Positions 1 through 5,879 of a stretch of DNA of 6,383 nt are shown one piece after another. Numbering within the stretch: the first letter of the stretch is position 1; the number at the start of each line of letters is the position of its first letter. This DNA is from an uncultured Lachnospiraceae bacterium (GTDB lineage: Bacteria > Bacillota > Clostridia > Lachnospirales > Lachnospiraceae), in the NCBI GenBank assembly GCA_910588755.1, contig CAJUQZ010000026.1, positions 1 to 6,383 on the forward strand, given 5' to 3'. The position numbers and the translations under genes are program-made. The notes under the pieces are model-generated. The model worked only from the letters and a program-made list of their open reading frames with translations, was not told the DNA's origin and made no database searches.

Positions 1-198
1 ATGGTGCCCATCGACATCCAAATCGCCCCTGACTGTGATATCCAGATCAAAAAAACCGTGTTTGGAAAAGCCCTCAAGCATGTGGTCAAAAAAACCGATG
101 CCCGTGTTGACAGAGGCGCTTCCCTCCCCGTCCAGATTCAGCCTGGCATGGATATCCGTCTCCTTGGTCACTCTCTCTACTTCTGCGATTCTGTCCAT
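1..198 (-). CDS. hisB: Imidazoleglycerol-phosphate dehydratase HisB, N-terminal part (cut by window edge)
   Basis: The reverse strand from 198 down to 1 translates, without a stop, into 66 residues starting MDRIAEVERVTKETDI and ending DVDGHH. This is the N-terminus of HisB, which dehydrates imidazole glycerol phosphate to imidazole acetol phosphate in histidine synthesis. Visible family hallmarks are the GIGFFDHML segment (residues 33-41) and the start of the metal-binding DGHH motif (63-66), where the window ends; the full protein is usually about 195 residues, so roughly two thirds lies outside. There is no N-terminal phosphatase domain, so it is the monofunctional form. The ATG at 198 is supported by AGAAAGGA at 205-212, 6 bases upstream. 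It follows hisD by 47 bases in the same direction and is the fourth his gene of the operon. Product is clear; only the length is unseen. Confidence 0.93.
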   Translation of the reverse strand, partial: MDRIAEVERVTKETDIHARLNLDGEGSASVNTGIGFFDHMLEGFSKHGFFDLDITVRGDLDVDGHH

Positions 199-245
199 AA
201 TATATCCTTTCTGGAGCCTATTACTTCTAACATTAATGCAACGCC

Positions 246-1538
246 CTAGGCTTCAAAACGCACATGGATTGAGTTTGCATGTGCTGTGAGCCCTTCCTTT
301 CTGGCAAAAAGCTCAATATCCCCATGAACCTTTTCCAGCGCCTCCTTTGAGTATGCGATCACGCTTGATTTCTTCACGTAATCGTCAACATTCAGTGGAG
401 AGAAGAATTTTGCAGTACCATTTGTTGGTAGTACATGATTGGGCCCGGCATAGTAATCGCCAAGTGGTTCTGACGAGTATTCCCCAAGGAAGATCGCGCC
501 GGCATTCCGGATTCTCGTCATTGTGTCAAATGGATTTTTCGTCAGGATTTCAAGATGCTCCGAGGCAATCTCGTTGACGGCATCAATAGCAGTCTCCATA
601 TCCGGCGCCACGAGAATATAGCCATAGTTATCCAGTGATTTCTGTATAATCTCCCTGCGCTCAAGAATGCTGACAAAACCATCCACCTCATCGGACACCT
701 TCTGGGCAAGCGCTTCACTTGTCGTGATCAGAATTGCGGATGCAAGCTCATCATGCTCTGCCTGGGACAATAAATCTGCCGCGACATATCTCGGTGTGGC
801 GCTCTCGTCGGCAAGCACAAGGATCTCGGAAGGCCCTGCGATGGAGTCAATGCTGACATGCCCGTATACAGCGCGCTTCGCGAGCGCGACAAAGATATTG
901 CCCGGCCCGACAATCTTGTCAACCTTCGGAATCATCTCCGTGCCATATGCAAGCGCCGCGATGGCCTGTGCGCCGCCAACCTTGTAGATTGCATTGACAC
1001 CTGCAATATCCGCTGCGACAAGTGTTGCAGGATTGACACTTCCATCAGCACCCGCGGGTGTTGTCATAATAATGTTGGGGACGCCTGCCACTTTGGCAGG
1101 AACCACATTCATAAGTGTTGTCGAGGGATAAGCAGCCTTCCCGCCGGGAACATAGACACCGACATTCTGCATCGGCGTAATCTTCTGTCCTAGTATCGTG
1201 CCGTCCTCTTTAGCGTCAAACCAGCTGTTTCTCTTTTGTTTTTCATGGTATGAGCGGATATTGGCAGCCGAGTCCCGCATCACCTGTATGAAGTGTTCGT
1301 CCAACTGTCGGTATGCCGCGTCAATCTCCTCTCTGGTCACTTTAAAATTTTCCTTCGTCATGACACATTTGTCATATTTCAGGGAATACTCAAAGATTGC
1401 CTCCTCCTTGCGCAGTTTGACATTTTCAATAATGTCCGCCACGACCTTCTCATATTCGCCGTAATCATTCGTACTTCTCTTCAATAAATTCTCAAGCAGG
1501 TTCTGCCTGGTATCTGACGTCAATTTTACGATTCTCAT
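246..1538 (-). CDS. hisD: Histidinol dehydrogenase HisD
   Basis: Zinc-dependent, NAD-linked enzyme that oxidises L-histidinol to L-histidinal and then to L-histidine, the last two steps of the pathway, in the cytoplasm. The 430-residue product has the usual family length. Visible motifs in order: VYVPGGKAAYPST (128-140), GGAQAIAALAYGT (188-200), KIVGPGN (208-214), IDSIAGPSEILVLAD (230-244), LLSQAEHDE (256-264), the catalytic pair in SEHLEI (E327, H328), DYYAGPNHVLPT (361-372) and HANSIHVR (420-427). By position against the E. coli enzyme, the zinc ligands are Q259, H262, D361 and H420, all present. The ATG at 1538 has GGAGG at 1545-1549, 6 bases upstream. It starts 18 bases after the hisG stop and is followed by hisB. 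No sign of truncation or frameshift. Confidence 0.98.
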   Translation of the reverse strand: MRIVKLTSDTRQNLLENLLKRSTNDYGEYEKVVADIIENVKLRKEEAIFEYSLKYDKCVMTKENFKVTREEIDAAYRQLDEHFIQVMRDSAANIRSYHEKQKRNSWFDAKEDGTILGQKITPMQNVGVYVPGGKAAYPSTTLMNVVPAKVAGVPNIIMTTPAGADGSVNPATLVAADIAGVNAIYKVGGAQAIAALAYGTEMIPKVDKIVGPGNIFVALAKRAVYGHVSIDSIAGPSEILVLADESATPRYVAADLLSQAEHDELASAILITTSEALAQKVSDEVDGFVSILERREIIQKSLDNYGYILVAPDMETAIDAVNEIASEHLEILTKNPFDTMTRIRNAGAIFLGEYSSEPLGDYYAGPNHVLPTNGTAKFFSPLNVDDYVKKSSVIAYSKEALEKVHGDIELFARKEGLTAHANSIHVRFEA

Positions 1539-1556
1539 ACTTTGCCTCCATCCTTA

Positions 1557-2222
1557 TCACTGCCTGCAGATTTCCTCTTTCAGGGCCTGCAGGATCTTTT
1601 TGATCCGCTCCGCCTCCATCTTCATGCTGACCTGGTTGACGATCATGCGGGCAGAGAGCGGGCAGATTTCCTCTAAAACCTCCAGACCGTTTTCTTTTAA
1701 GGTTGAGCCGGTCTCGACAATATCCACGATGACATCACTTAGCCCGACGATCGGTCCTAACTCGACAGAACCGTTCAGCGTGATGATATCGACGGTCTGA
1801 TGTTTTTGGTTATAGAAATAGTCCTTTGCAATCTTGGGATATTTGCTTGCTACCCGTATCATCTCGTGATGCTGCAGCAGCTCCCTCGCAGAAGCAGGCC
1901 CGCACACACACATCCGGCATTTGCCAAAACCCAGGTCTAAGACCTCATACACACGCCTGTTTTCCTCCAAAATCGTATCGCTGCCCACCACGCCAAGGTC
2001 CGCCGCACCGTATTCCACATAGGTTGGCACATCTGGTCCCTTTGCGAGGAAGAACCGAAGCTTTAATTCCTCATTGACAAAGATGAGTTTACGTGAATCC
2101 TTGTCCTTCATCTCCTCACAGGTAATGCCTATTTTTTCAAGAAGCGCCAGCGTCTTAACTGCAAGTCGTCCCTTACCGAGCGCGAAGGTAAGGTATCGCA
2201 TATTCTGCGTTTGTCTGTTCAT
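1557..2222 (-). CDS. hisG: ATP phosphoribosyltransferase catalytic subunit HisG, short form
   Basis: Catalyses the first committed step of histidine synthesis: ATP plus PRPP gives N1-(5-phosphoribosyl)-ATP. At 221 residues it is the short form, lacking the C-terminal histidine-binding regulatory domain of the roughly 300-residue long form, so by family knowledge it needs HisZ as partner. Motifs seen: LTFALGKGRLA (11-21), DVPTYVEYGAADLGVVG (64-80), VASKYPKIAKDYF (124-136), LNGSVELGP (149-157) and the PRPP-binding loop DIVETGSTL (167-175). The ATG at 2222 is preferred over the internal Met-8 because GGGGAGG lies at 2230-2236, 7 bases upstream, whereas Met-8 would have none. It starts 17 bases after the hisZ stop, consistent with tight co-translation of the two subunits, and hisD follows 18 bases later. 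Confidence 0.97.
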   Translation of the reverse strand: MNRQTQNMRYLTFALGKGRLAVKTLALLEKIGITCEEMKDKDSRKLIFVNEELKLRFFLAKGPDVPTYVEYGAADLGVVGSDTILEENRRVYEVLDLGFGKCRMCVCGPASARELLQHHEMIRVASKYPKIAKDYFYNQKHQTVDIITLNGSVELGPIVGLSDVIVDIVETGSTLKENGLEVLEEICPLSARMIVNQVSMKMEAERIKKILQALKEEICRQ

Positions 2223-2239
2223 ATCTATACCTCCCCTGC

Positions 2240-3412
2240 CTATATACAGATCACTTTTGAGAAATTGTTGCTATCTGCAAATTTTCTGTATTGTTCCTCT
2301 GGCTGCTCAAGCTTCATCAGCACGGCAGAATAACCCTGCTCGCGATATTCCTTCGCCTTTGCAACCGCACTTCCAAAATCATCTGTGTACAATAACAAAA
2401 TATTTTTATTTTCGGGCGCAGGACAACATTTTTGCCGAGTAAGCGCCGTCACAAGGTCATCGACCAGGACGACAAATCCAGTTGCTGGTGCGGGCTTGCC
2501 AAACTTCTCAAGAAGGGTATCGTACCGGCCGCCCTTTGCGATCGCACTTCCTGCCTGATAGGTATATGCATTGAAAATGACACCCGTATAATAATTGTAC
2601 TTGCTGACCATCGCAAGATCAAAGGATATGTACTGCTCCACACCATAAAACTTTAACAGCGTATACACCTGTTTTAAGCGCTCGACAGCCTGCTGTGAGC
2701 ACGGGTTATCTGCGGCCTCCAGCGCCCTGTCAAGGATCTCGCAAGAGCCAAAGAGGCTGTTTACCCCAAGCAGCGCCCCGATGGACTGCTCTGATATCTT
2801 TTTGCCCAGCAAAAGCTCCTGTGCGCCAAATTCATTCCTGTTTGATATAAATTCGCGCAACGCAAGCTCGGTCTCCTCGTCAAGCTGTGCATGGGCACAT
2901 AAGCCCTTAAAATAATCAATCTGCCCCACGGACACCTGAAATTCCCTAAGGCCTGAGCTGTACAGCGCCTCGACAAGCATGGCGATCATCTCCGCGTCGG
3001 CCTCGGGCGATGCATCCCCTATCAACTCGGCTCCCATCTGTGTTGTCTCTTTCAATTTACCCTGCAGGCTGTTGGTGTTGATAAAATTATTTCCCTGATA
3101 GCAAAAGCGCAGCGGAATGCGCTCCTCCATAAAATATTTAGCGGCACACCGCGCTATGGATGGAGTAAAATCAGGTCTTAGTACCAATGTATTGCCTTCC
3201 GTGTCAAAAAATTTGTATAGTTCCTTGGAGGGTGTCGTACCGATTTCGCGGCTGAACACATCAAAAAACTCAAAGGTCGGTGTCTGGATATCCTGATAAC
3301 CATAACTATGTAGCCTATCGTATAGTAATTTCTGGATATTCTGCTTGCTTGCATACTCTTTTCCATATATATCACGCACCCCCTCGGGTGTATGTACAAG
3401 ACGTTTTCCCAT
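2240..3412 (-). CDS. hisZ: ATP phosphoribosyltransferase regulatory subunit HisZ
   Basis: A histidyl-tRNA synthetase paralogue that no longer charges tRNA but assembles with short HisG, activating it and mediating feedback inhibition by histidine. The 390 residues show the HisRS-like class II core: TPEGVRDIYGKEY (8-20), motif 1 region SYGYQDIQTPTFEFFDVF (36-53), VLRPDFTPSIAR (77-88), motif 2 strand PLRFCYQGNNF (100-110), KYNYYTGVIFNAYT (271-284) and GGRYDTLLEKFG (294-305). Where true HisRS has GIERL with the motif 3 arginine, this has GFVVLVDDL (312-320), and there is no full anticodon-binding domain; both argue for HisZ rather than HisS. It is the first gene of the his operon, directly downstream of a strong promoter. 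The ATG at 3412 is the only usable start, because an in-frame TAA lies at 3425-3427. The best Shine-Dalgarno, AAAGGA at 3428-3433, is 15 bases away, which is long. Confidence 0.95.
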   Translation of the reverse strand: MGKRLVHTPEGVRDIYGKEYASKQNIQKLLYDRLHSYGYQDIQTPTFEFFDVFSREIGTTPSKELYKFFDTEGNTLVLRPDFTPSIARCAAKYFMEERIPLRFCYQGNNFINTNSLQGKLKETTQMGAELIGDASPEADAEMIAMLVEALYSSGLREFQVSVGQIDYFKGLCAHAQLDEETELALREFISNRNEFGAQELLLGKKISEQSIGALLGVNSLFGSCEILDRALEAADNPCSQQAVERLKQVYTLLKFYGVEQYISFDLAMVSKYNYYTGVIFNAYTYQAGSAIAKGGRYDTLLEKFGKPAPATGFVVLVDDLVTALTRQKCCPAPENKNILLLYTDDFGSAVAKAKEYREQGYSAVLMKLEQPEEQYRKFADSNNFSKVICI

Positions 3413-3417
3413 AAAAT

Positions 3418-3441
3418 CTATCGCTTATCCTTTCTGTTCAT
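3418..3441 (-). CDS. Possible seven-codon leader mini-ORF before hisZ
   Basis: ATG at 3441 opens a reading frame MNRKDKR that ends with TAG at 3418-3420, five bases before the hisZ ATG. It contains the hisZ Shine-Dalgarno. It has no histidine codons, so it is not a classic his attenuator peptide, and its own ribosome binding site is poor (only AAAG at 3447-3450). It may be chance; it is listed because ribosomes finishing it would be delivered next to the hisZ start, which could offset the poor spacing there. Confidence 0.2.
   Translation of the reverse strand: MNRKDKR
3428..3435 (-). promoter_or_regulatory. Ribosome binding site of hisZ, unusually far from its start
   Basis: AGAAAGGA is the only purine-rich Shine-Dalgarno match upstream of hisZ. 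It ends 15 bases before the ATG at 3412, against 6-8 bases for hisG, hisD, hisB, recU, the pseudouridine synthase and the membrane protein in this window. An in-frame TAA at 3425-3427 rules out an upstream in-frame start, so the long spacing appears real. Confidence 0.6.
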
Positions 3442-3460
3442 GTTACTTTAGTGTATTAAC

Positions 3461-3486
3461 GTGCTACCACGCTAACGAATTAGCAC
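3461..3486 (-). repeat. Inverted repeat GTGCTA...TAGCAC in the hisZ leader
   Basis: GTGCTA (3486-3481) and TAGCAC (3466-3461) are perfect inverted 6-mers separated by 14 bases. The left arm is shared with the 10-pair hairpin at 3466-3489, so in RNA the two pairings exclude each other. In DNA the two overlapping palindromes give three related half-sites within about 26 bases. A CGTTA direct repeat (3477-3473 and 3461-3457, 16 bases apart) overlaps the same region. Confidence 0.55.
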
Positions 3487-3489
3487 AGT
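3466..3489 (-). promoter_or_regulatory. UUCG-capped leader hairpin / palindromic candidate operator
   Basis: Starting about 5 bases after the predicted transcription start, ACTGTGCTAA (3489-3480), TTCG (3479-3476) and TTAGCGTGGT (3475-3466) can form a 10-pair stem, seven Watson-Crick and three G-U, closed by a UUCG tetraloop. As DNA, the core GCTAA-TTCG-TTAGC (3484-3471) is a perfect 5+5 palindrome, placed where a bound repressor would block early transcription. Some Firmicutes his operons are proposed to be controlled by a TrpR-superfamily repressor (HisR/YerC); whether this is such a site cannot be decided from the sequence alone. No run of U follows, so it is not a terminator. Confidence 0.5.
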
Positions 3490-3500
3490 ACATTAAACGC

Positions 3501-3529
3501 AGTATACACTTTTTTGTCTGCCCTGTCAA
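3501..3529 (-). promoter_or_regulatory. Sigma-A type promoter of the hisZGDB operon
   Basis: On the minus strand TTGACA (3524-3529), a perfect -35 consensus, is followed by exactly 17 bases and TATACT (3501-3506), which matches five of six -10 positions. The start of transcription should fall near the A residues at 3493-3494, giving a leader of roughly 81-82 bases before hisZ. It is the only clear promoter I can find in the window and sits at the boundary between the recU block and the his genes. Its near-consensus strength suggests that control is by repression or leader structure rather than by an activator; that is inference. Confidence 0.85.
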
Positions 3530-3614
3530 CCACTAAGCTAGAGTATGTTTGAATGTGATGGTATCGTCTATAAATTTTAACGACGCAATGGTGCAAAGCA
3601 GGAGGTTCACGAAT

Positions 3615-4172
3615 CTAATTTCTGGCCGGAGGGAGCTCTAGCTCTCGGTCGTCTAAGTCGAGCTGTATCATGTCCAGATACGGAACGATTTGTCCGCCCT
3701 TATGCTTCATAAAATACCTGTCATTTAGCTCCTCGTACCGGAAACTTTTCCGCCCACCATGCTCCATTCTGTCCCAGAATACATCAAACTCATGTATACG
3801 CATATAGTACATGATATCGCGCGCAGTAAAGTAAATCAGAAAAAAGGCGATGCCGCCCTGCCTGTCAAAGTCCCGCATAAACTGGACCTGATGCGGGTGA
3901 ATCTTCTGTAGGGTAAACAGATCGACCGCACACTCCTTGGCATCAAAACAGACAGGAAGTCCCTGAACCGCACCGATGTAGTCAACAGTACTTTTCTGAT
4001 CAAAATACGCAAGTGTAATATGCCTTGTTTCCTTGTCAATCGTAATTGGCGTAATTGGAGTCGGCACCTTCTGAATCAGCGCAAGTCCATTGTCGCGGTA
4101 TTTTTCATTGGTCATATTGATCATTTCTTCCAAAAGGGAACCACGAAGTCCCCTGGAATTCCAAGTCGGCAT
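3615..4172 (-). CDS. recU: Holliday junction resolvase RecU
   Basis: RecU is the Firmicutes Holliday junction endonuclease, cutting four-way junctions made in recombinational repair and helping chromosome segregation. The 185-residue product opens with the family signature NSRGLRGSLLEEMINMTN (5-22), then KVPTP (35-39), FDQKSTVDYIG (57-67) and CFDAKEC (75-81). Aligned by spacing to the B. subtilis catalytic residues D88, E101 and K103, these are D64, D77 and K79: the 13- and 2-residue spacings fit exactly, with Asp in place of Glu. K35 corresponds to the conserved lysine before PTP. The C-terminal part (residues 125-185) carries the acidic run LDLDDRELEL (171-180). The ATG at 4172 has AGAGGAG at 4181-4187, 8 bases upstream. 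It starts 20 bases after the pseudouridine synthase stop. In Bacilli recU usually sits beside ponA; that partner is absent here. Confidence 0.93.
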   Translation of the reverse strand: MPTWNSRGLRGSLLEEMINMTNEKYRDNGLALIQKVPTPITPITIDKETRHITLAYFDQKSTVDYIGAVQGLPVCFDAKECAVDLFTLQKIHPHQVQFMRDFDRQGGIAFFLIYFTARDIMYYMRIHEFDVFWDRMEHGGRKSFRYEELNDRYFMKHKGGQIVPYLDMIQLDLDDRELELPPARN

Positions 4173-4192
4173 ACTGTTCTCTCCTCTGTGGA

Positions 4193-5212
4193 TTATTGCA
4201 GCAGTTTTTCAAAAATTGCAGGAGGCGGGCATTCCACTACCATGCCTGATAGCCCGGCAGACACCTGCCCCGGAAGCTCCTGGCCTGTCATTTCCGGAAA
4301 TACCAGCTTATGCGCGTGCAGCAGCTGGCCTTGTATCCCCTCTTTTGCATACCGCTTATTTATGACCGCATCGCCGTATTTGGCATCACCTATAATCGGA
4401 TATCCCAACGATGCCAGATGCGCACGGATCTGGTGTGTCCTTCCAGTAAAAATCTGTACCTCCAACAATGTGATGTTGCCGGCTGTCCGTATGGGCTTAA
4501 AAGCAGTATCTATGTACGCACAATCTTTTCTAAAAGCCTCCGGAATGTCCGCCTCATGCTGATAAACGGACACTTTATTCCTCGCTGTATCCTTGTACAG
4601 ATACCCATGTACGCACTTCTGTGCTGTCAGCTTACCATGTACGATACAATAATAGTACTTTTCAAGAGACTTATCCTTGATGATACGGCTTAGGTACTGG
4701 CTTCCCGCAAGCGTTTTTCCGCAGACAATCATGCCAGAAGTATTCCGGTCAAGTCTGTTGCATACAGATGGCTTGAAGGTAGCCGGAAAATCCGCTGTAA
4801 GCGCCTGACGCGACAGCAGGTATCCAATCAGCCATTCATTCACGCTGATATCCTCCGGCCTTGATTTCTGTGACAGAATACCAGCTGGTTTATCAACAAC
4901 CAGAACCACATCATCTTCATATAAAATATGCAAATCTCCTAATGTCTCATAGGCTTGCACATACTGTTGCAGGTCAGCGCCTTCGTGTGGTTTCTGGCTG
5001 AATTTCGCAAAGGTTTCATCGGAAAGAAAAAAGCGCACCTCATCGCCAGGATACAGTTTTTCCCTACCGTCAGCCTTTTTTCCGTTTAGGACAATATTCT
5101 TTTTCCGCAGCATCTTGTACAGAAAGCTCTCTGGTGCGTTTTTTAACAGCTTTTTCAGATATTTGTCAAAGCGCTGTCCTGCCTCGTTTGCAGAAATTTT
5201 TGTCAAAACCAT
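4193..5212 (-). CDS. RluA-family pseudouridine synthase with S4 domain (RluC/RluD-like)
   Basis: Predicted to isomerise specific uridines, most likely in 23S rRNA, to pseudouridine in the cytoplasm. The 339 residues have an N-terminal S4 RNA-binding domain (about 12-65; RFDKYLKKLL, YKMLRKKNIVLNGKKAD, PGDEV), then the catalytic domain: LVVDKPAGILS (104-114), CNRLDRNTSGMIVCGKT (151-167) with nucleophile D155, GRTHQIRAHLASLGYPIIGD (257-276), YGD (279-281) and LLHAHKL (297-303). The canonical HRLD is NRLD here, but the catalytic Asp and the xTSG that follows are intact. Exact target uridines cannot be told from sequence, so no symbol is given. The ATG at 5212 has GGAGAG at 5219-5224, 6 bases upstream. 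It is followed 20 bases later by recU and preceded by the membrane protein, all co-directional. Confidence 0.93.
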   Translation of the reverse strand: MVLTKISANEAGQRFDKYLKKLLKNAPESFLYKMLRKKNIVLNGKKADGREKLYPGDEVRFFLSDETFAKFSQKPHEGADLQQYVQAYETLGDLHILYEDDVVLVVDKPAGILSQKSRPEDISVNEWLIGYLLSRQALTADFPATFKPSVCNRLDRNTSGMIVCGKTLAGSQYLSRIIKDKSLEKYYYCIVHGKLTAQKCVHGYLYKDTARNKVSVYQHEADIPEAFRKDCAYIDTAFKPIRTAGNITLLEVQIFTGRTHQIRAHLASLGYPIIGDAKYGDAVINKRYAKEGIQGQLLHAHKLVFPEMTGQELPGQVSAGLSGMVVECPPPAIFEKLLQ

Positions 5213-5262
5213 ACCGATCTCTCCACAGTCGTTCCATACGATCTGTTTATCAAAATTTTAAT

Positions 5263-5829
5263 TCATAAAGAAATGTCACACAAAAGTGTCAGAATTTCAT
5301 CTTCCTTTTTGCCGTGCTCAAGCGCCTGCAGCTGGTCTAACCGCTCCAGAAAGCGCGTTTTTTCATGAAAAAGTTTAATTGTCACGCCCTTGATGCCATT
5401 TTGCTTCAGGATACCTGAAATGTGCTCCTCGCAGGCCGCCGCATTACAAGCCGGAAATTCTGTATACCCGATTAGGTTATTGCCGCGCACTGCAAAACAG
5501 TTGACGGGGAAATTTAAACGGTACGATGTGAGGTACATACTGTAAACTGCCGCCACTGTCCCTGCGTGCCCTGCGATCTCCTGATAGATGGATGCACTAA
5601 ATTCCGGAATCCTGAAGTACATGACCACTGACACAAGGCTTTTGCTTGACGGCAGCAGCCCCAGCACGGCGACAATCGTCAGCATGTTCTCCTTCTTGCC
5701 TGTGGAAAAGTATCCCAGCAAAAACACTGCGGCCGATATCAGAAAATACGCCGCAGTGCGCACCATCACTCTTTTTCGCTCATAACGCGGGTAGTCAAAC
5801 GCTCCCTTTTTCAGCCTTTGTATACTCAT
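5263..5829 (-). CDS. Uncharacterised membrane protein with two predicted helices
   Basis: I do not recognise a named family for this 188-residue protein. A basic N-terminus (RLKKGAFDYPRYERKR, 5-20) precedes two hydrophobic stretches, about 24-41 (RTAAYFLISAAVFLLGYF) and 49-72, joined by a short turn STGKKEN (42-48). The rest (about 73-188) is soluble-looking, with YRLNFPVNCFAVRGNNLIGY (103-122), two cysteines in FPACNAAACEEH (C128, C133), and a charged LFHEKTRFLERLDQL segment (153-167). The charge pattern suggests both ends are cytoplasmic, making it a membrane-anchored cytosolic domain. There is no signal peptidase site. The ATG at 5829 has AGGAG at 5837-5841, 7 bases upstream, and frame and codon use look genuine. 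It lies 50 bases after the SDR gene and 50 bases before the pseudouridine synthase. Function unknown. Confidence 0.8.
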   Translation of the reverse strand: MSIQRLKKGAFDYPRYERKRVMVRTAAYFLISAAVFLLGYFSTGKKENMLTIVAVLGLLPSSKSLVSVVMYFRIPEFSASIYQEIAGHAGTVAAVYSMYLTSYRLNFPVNCFAVRGNNLIGYTEFPACNAAACEEHISGILKQNGIKGVTIKLFHEKTRFLERLDQLQALEHGKKEDEILTLLCDISL

Positions 5830-5861
5830 CTGCTGTCTCCTGGTCTTGGTTATTTTTGTGT

Positions 5862-5871
5862 CCTGTACAGG
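5862..5871. repeat. Perfect 10-base palindrome CCTGTACAGG
   Basis: It lies in the 50-base gap between the SDR stop and the membrane protein start. The sequence reads the same on both strands. With only TA at the centre it cannot form a stable RNA hairpin without losing pairs, and no T run follows on the minus strand, so it is not a terminator. It could be a protein binding site or chance. Confidence 0.35.
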
Positions 5872-5879
5872 CTTAAAGT

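Larger units (their letters stand above)
3413..3614 (-). other. Intergenic region between recU and hisZ: promoter, leader, candidate operator
   Basis: These 202 bases separate the recU stop from the hisZ start and contain no convincing protein gene. The hisZ-proximal half holds the promoter, a leader of about 80 bases and inverted repeats, listed separately. The recU-proximal part (about 3530-3614) is AT-rich; I see only weak 4-base dyads there (for example CGTC...GACG around an AAATTT core), with no GC-rich stem followed by a T run. I therefore cannot call a rho-independent terminator for recU, and read-through from the upstream genes into the his operon is possible. Confidence 0.7.

Noticed and set aside
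50..112. Two T7 runs in hisB as possible slippage or frameshift sites
   Set aside because: Both encode Gly-Phe-Phe-Asp, which belongs to the normal HisB sequence, and the reading frame continues correctly through both.
1..249. Plus-strand open frame of 82 codons
   Set aside because: It is antisense to hisB, whose reverse-strand translation matches the family clearly. It has no visible start signals within the window.
667..1464. Several plus-strand open frames of 88-111 codons opposite hisD
   Set aside because: They are antisense shadows of a fully conserved hisD. Their translations are low-complexity, Ser/Cys-rich and resemble no family.
3457..3475. T-box-like sequence TTAGCGTGGTAGCACGTTA in the hisZ leader
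   Set aside because: It resembles the GGTGGTACC core of T-box leaders, but the core reads GTGGTAGCAC. The promoter lies only about 25 bases upstream, leaving no room for the specifier Stem I, and no terminator follows.
4020..4562. Plus-strand open frame of 180 codons across recU and the pseudouridine synthase
   Set aside because: It spans the boundary of two well-supported reverse-strand genes, has unusual composition (many Ser, Pro, Cys) and no domain-like motifs.
5213..5262. Promoter for the pseudouridine synthase in the 50-base gap (TTGATA element)
   Set aside because: A TTGATA is present, but there is no acceptable -10 at 16-18 bases, so it is more likely read from upstream.
5862..5871. 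Terminator after the SDR gene at CCTGTACAGG
   Set aside because: The palindrome leaves no proper loop, and it is followed on the minus strand by ACACAAAAATAACC rather than a T run.
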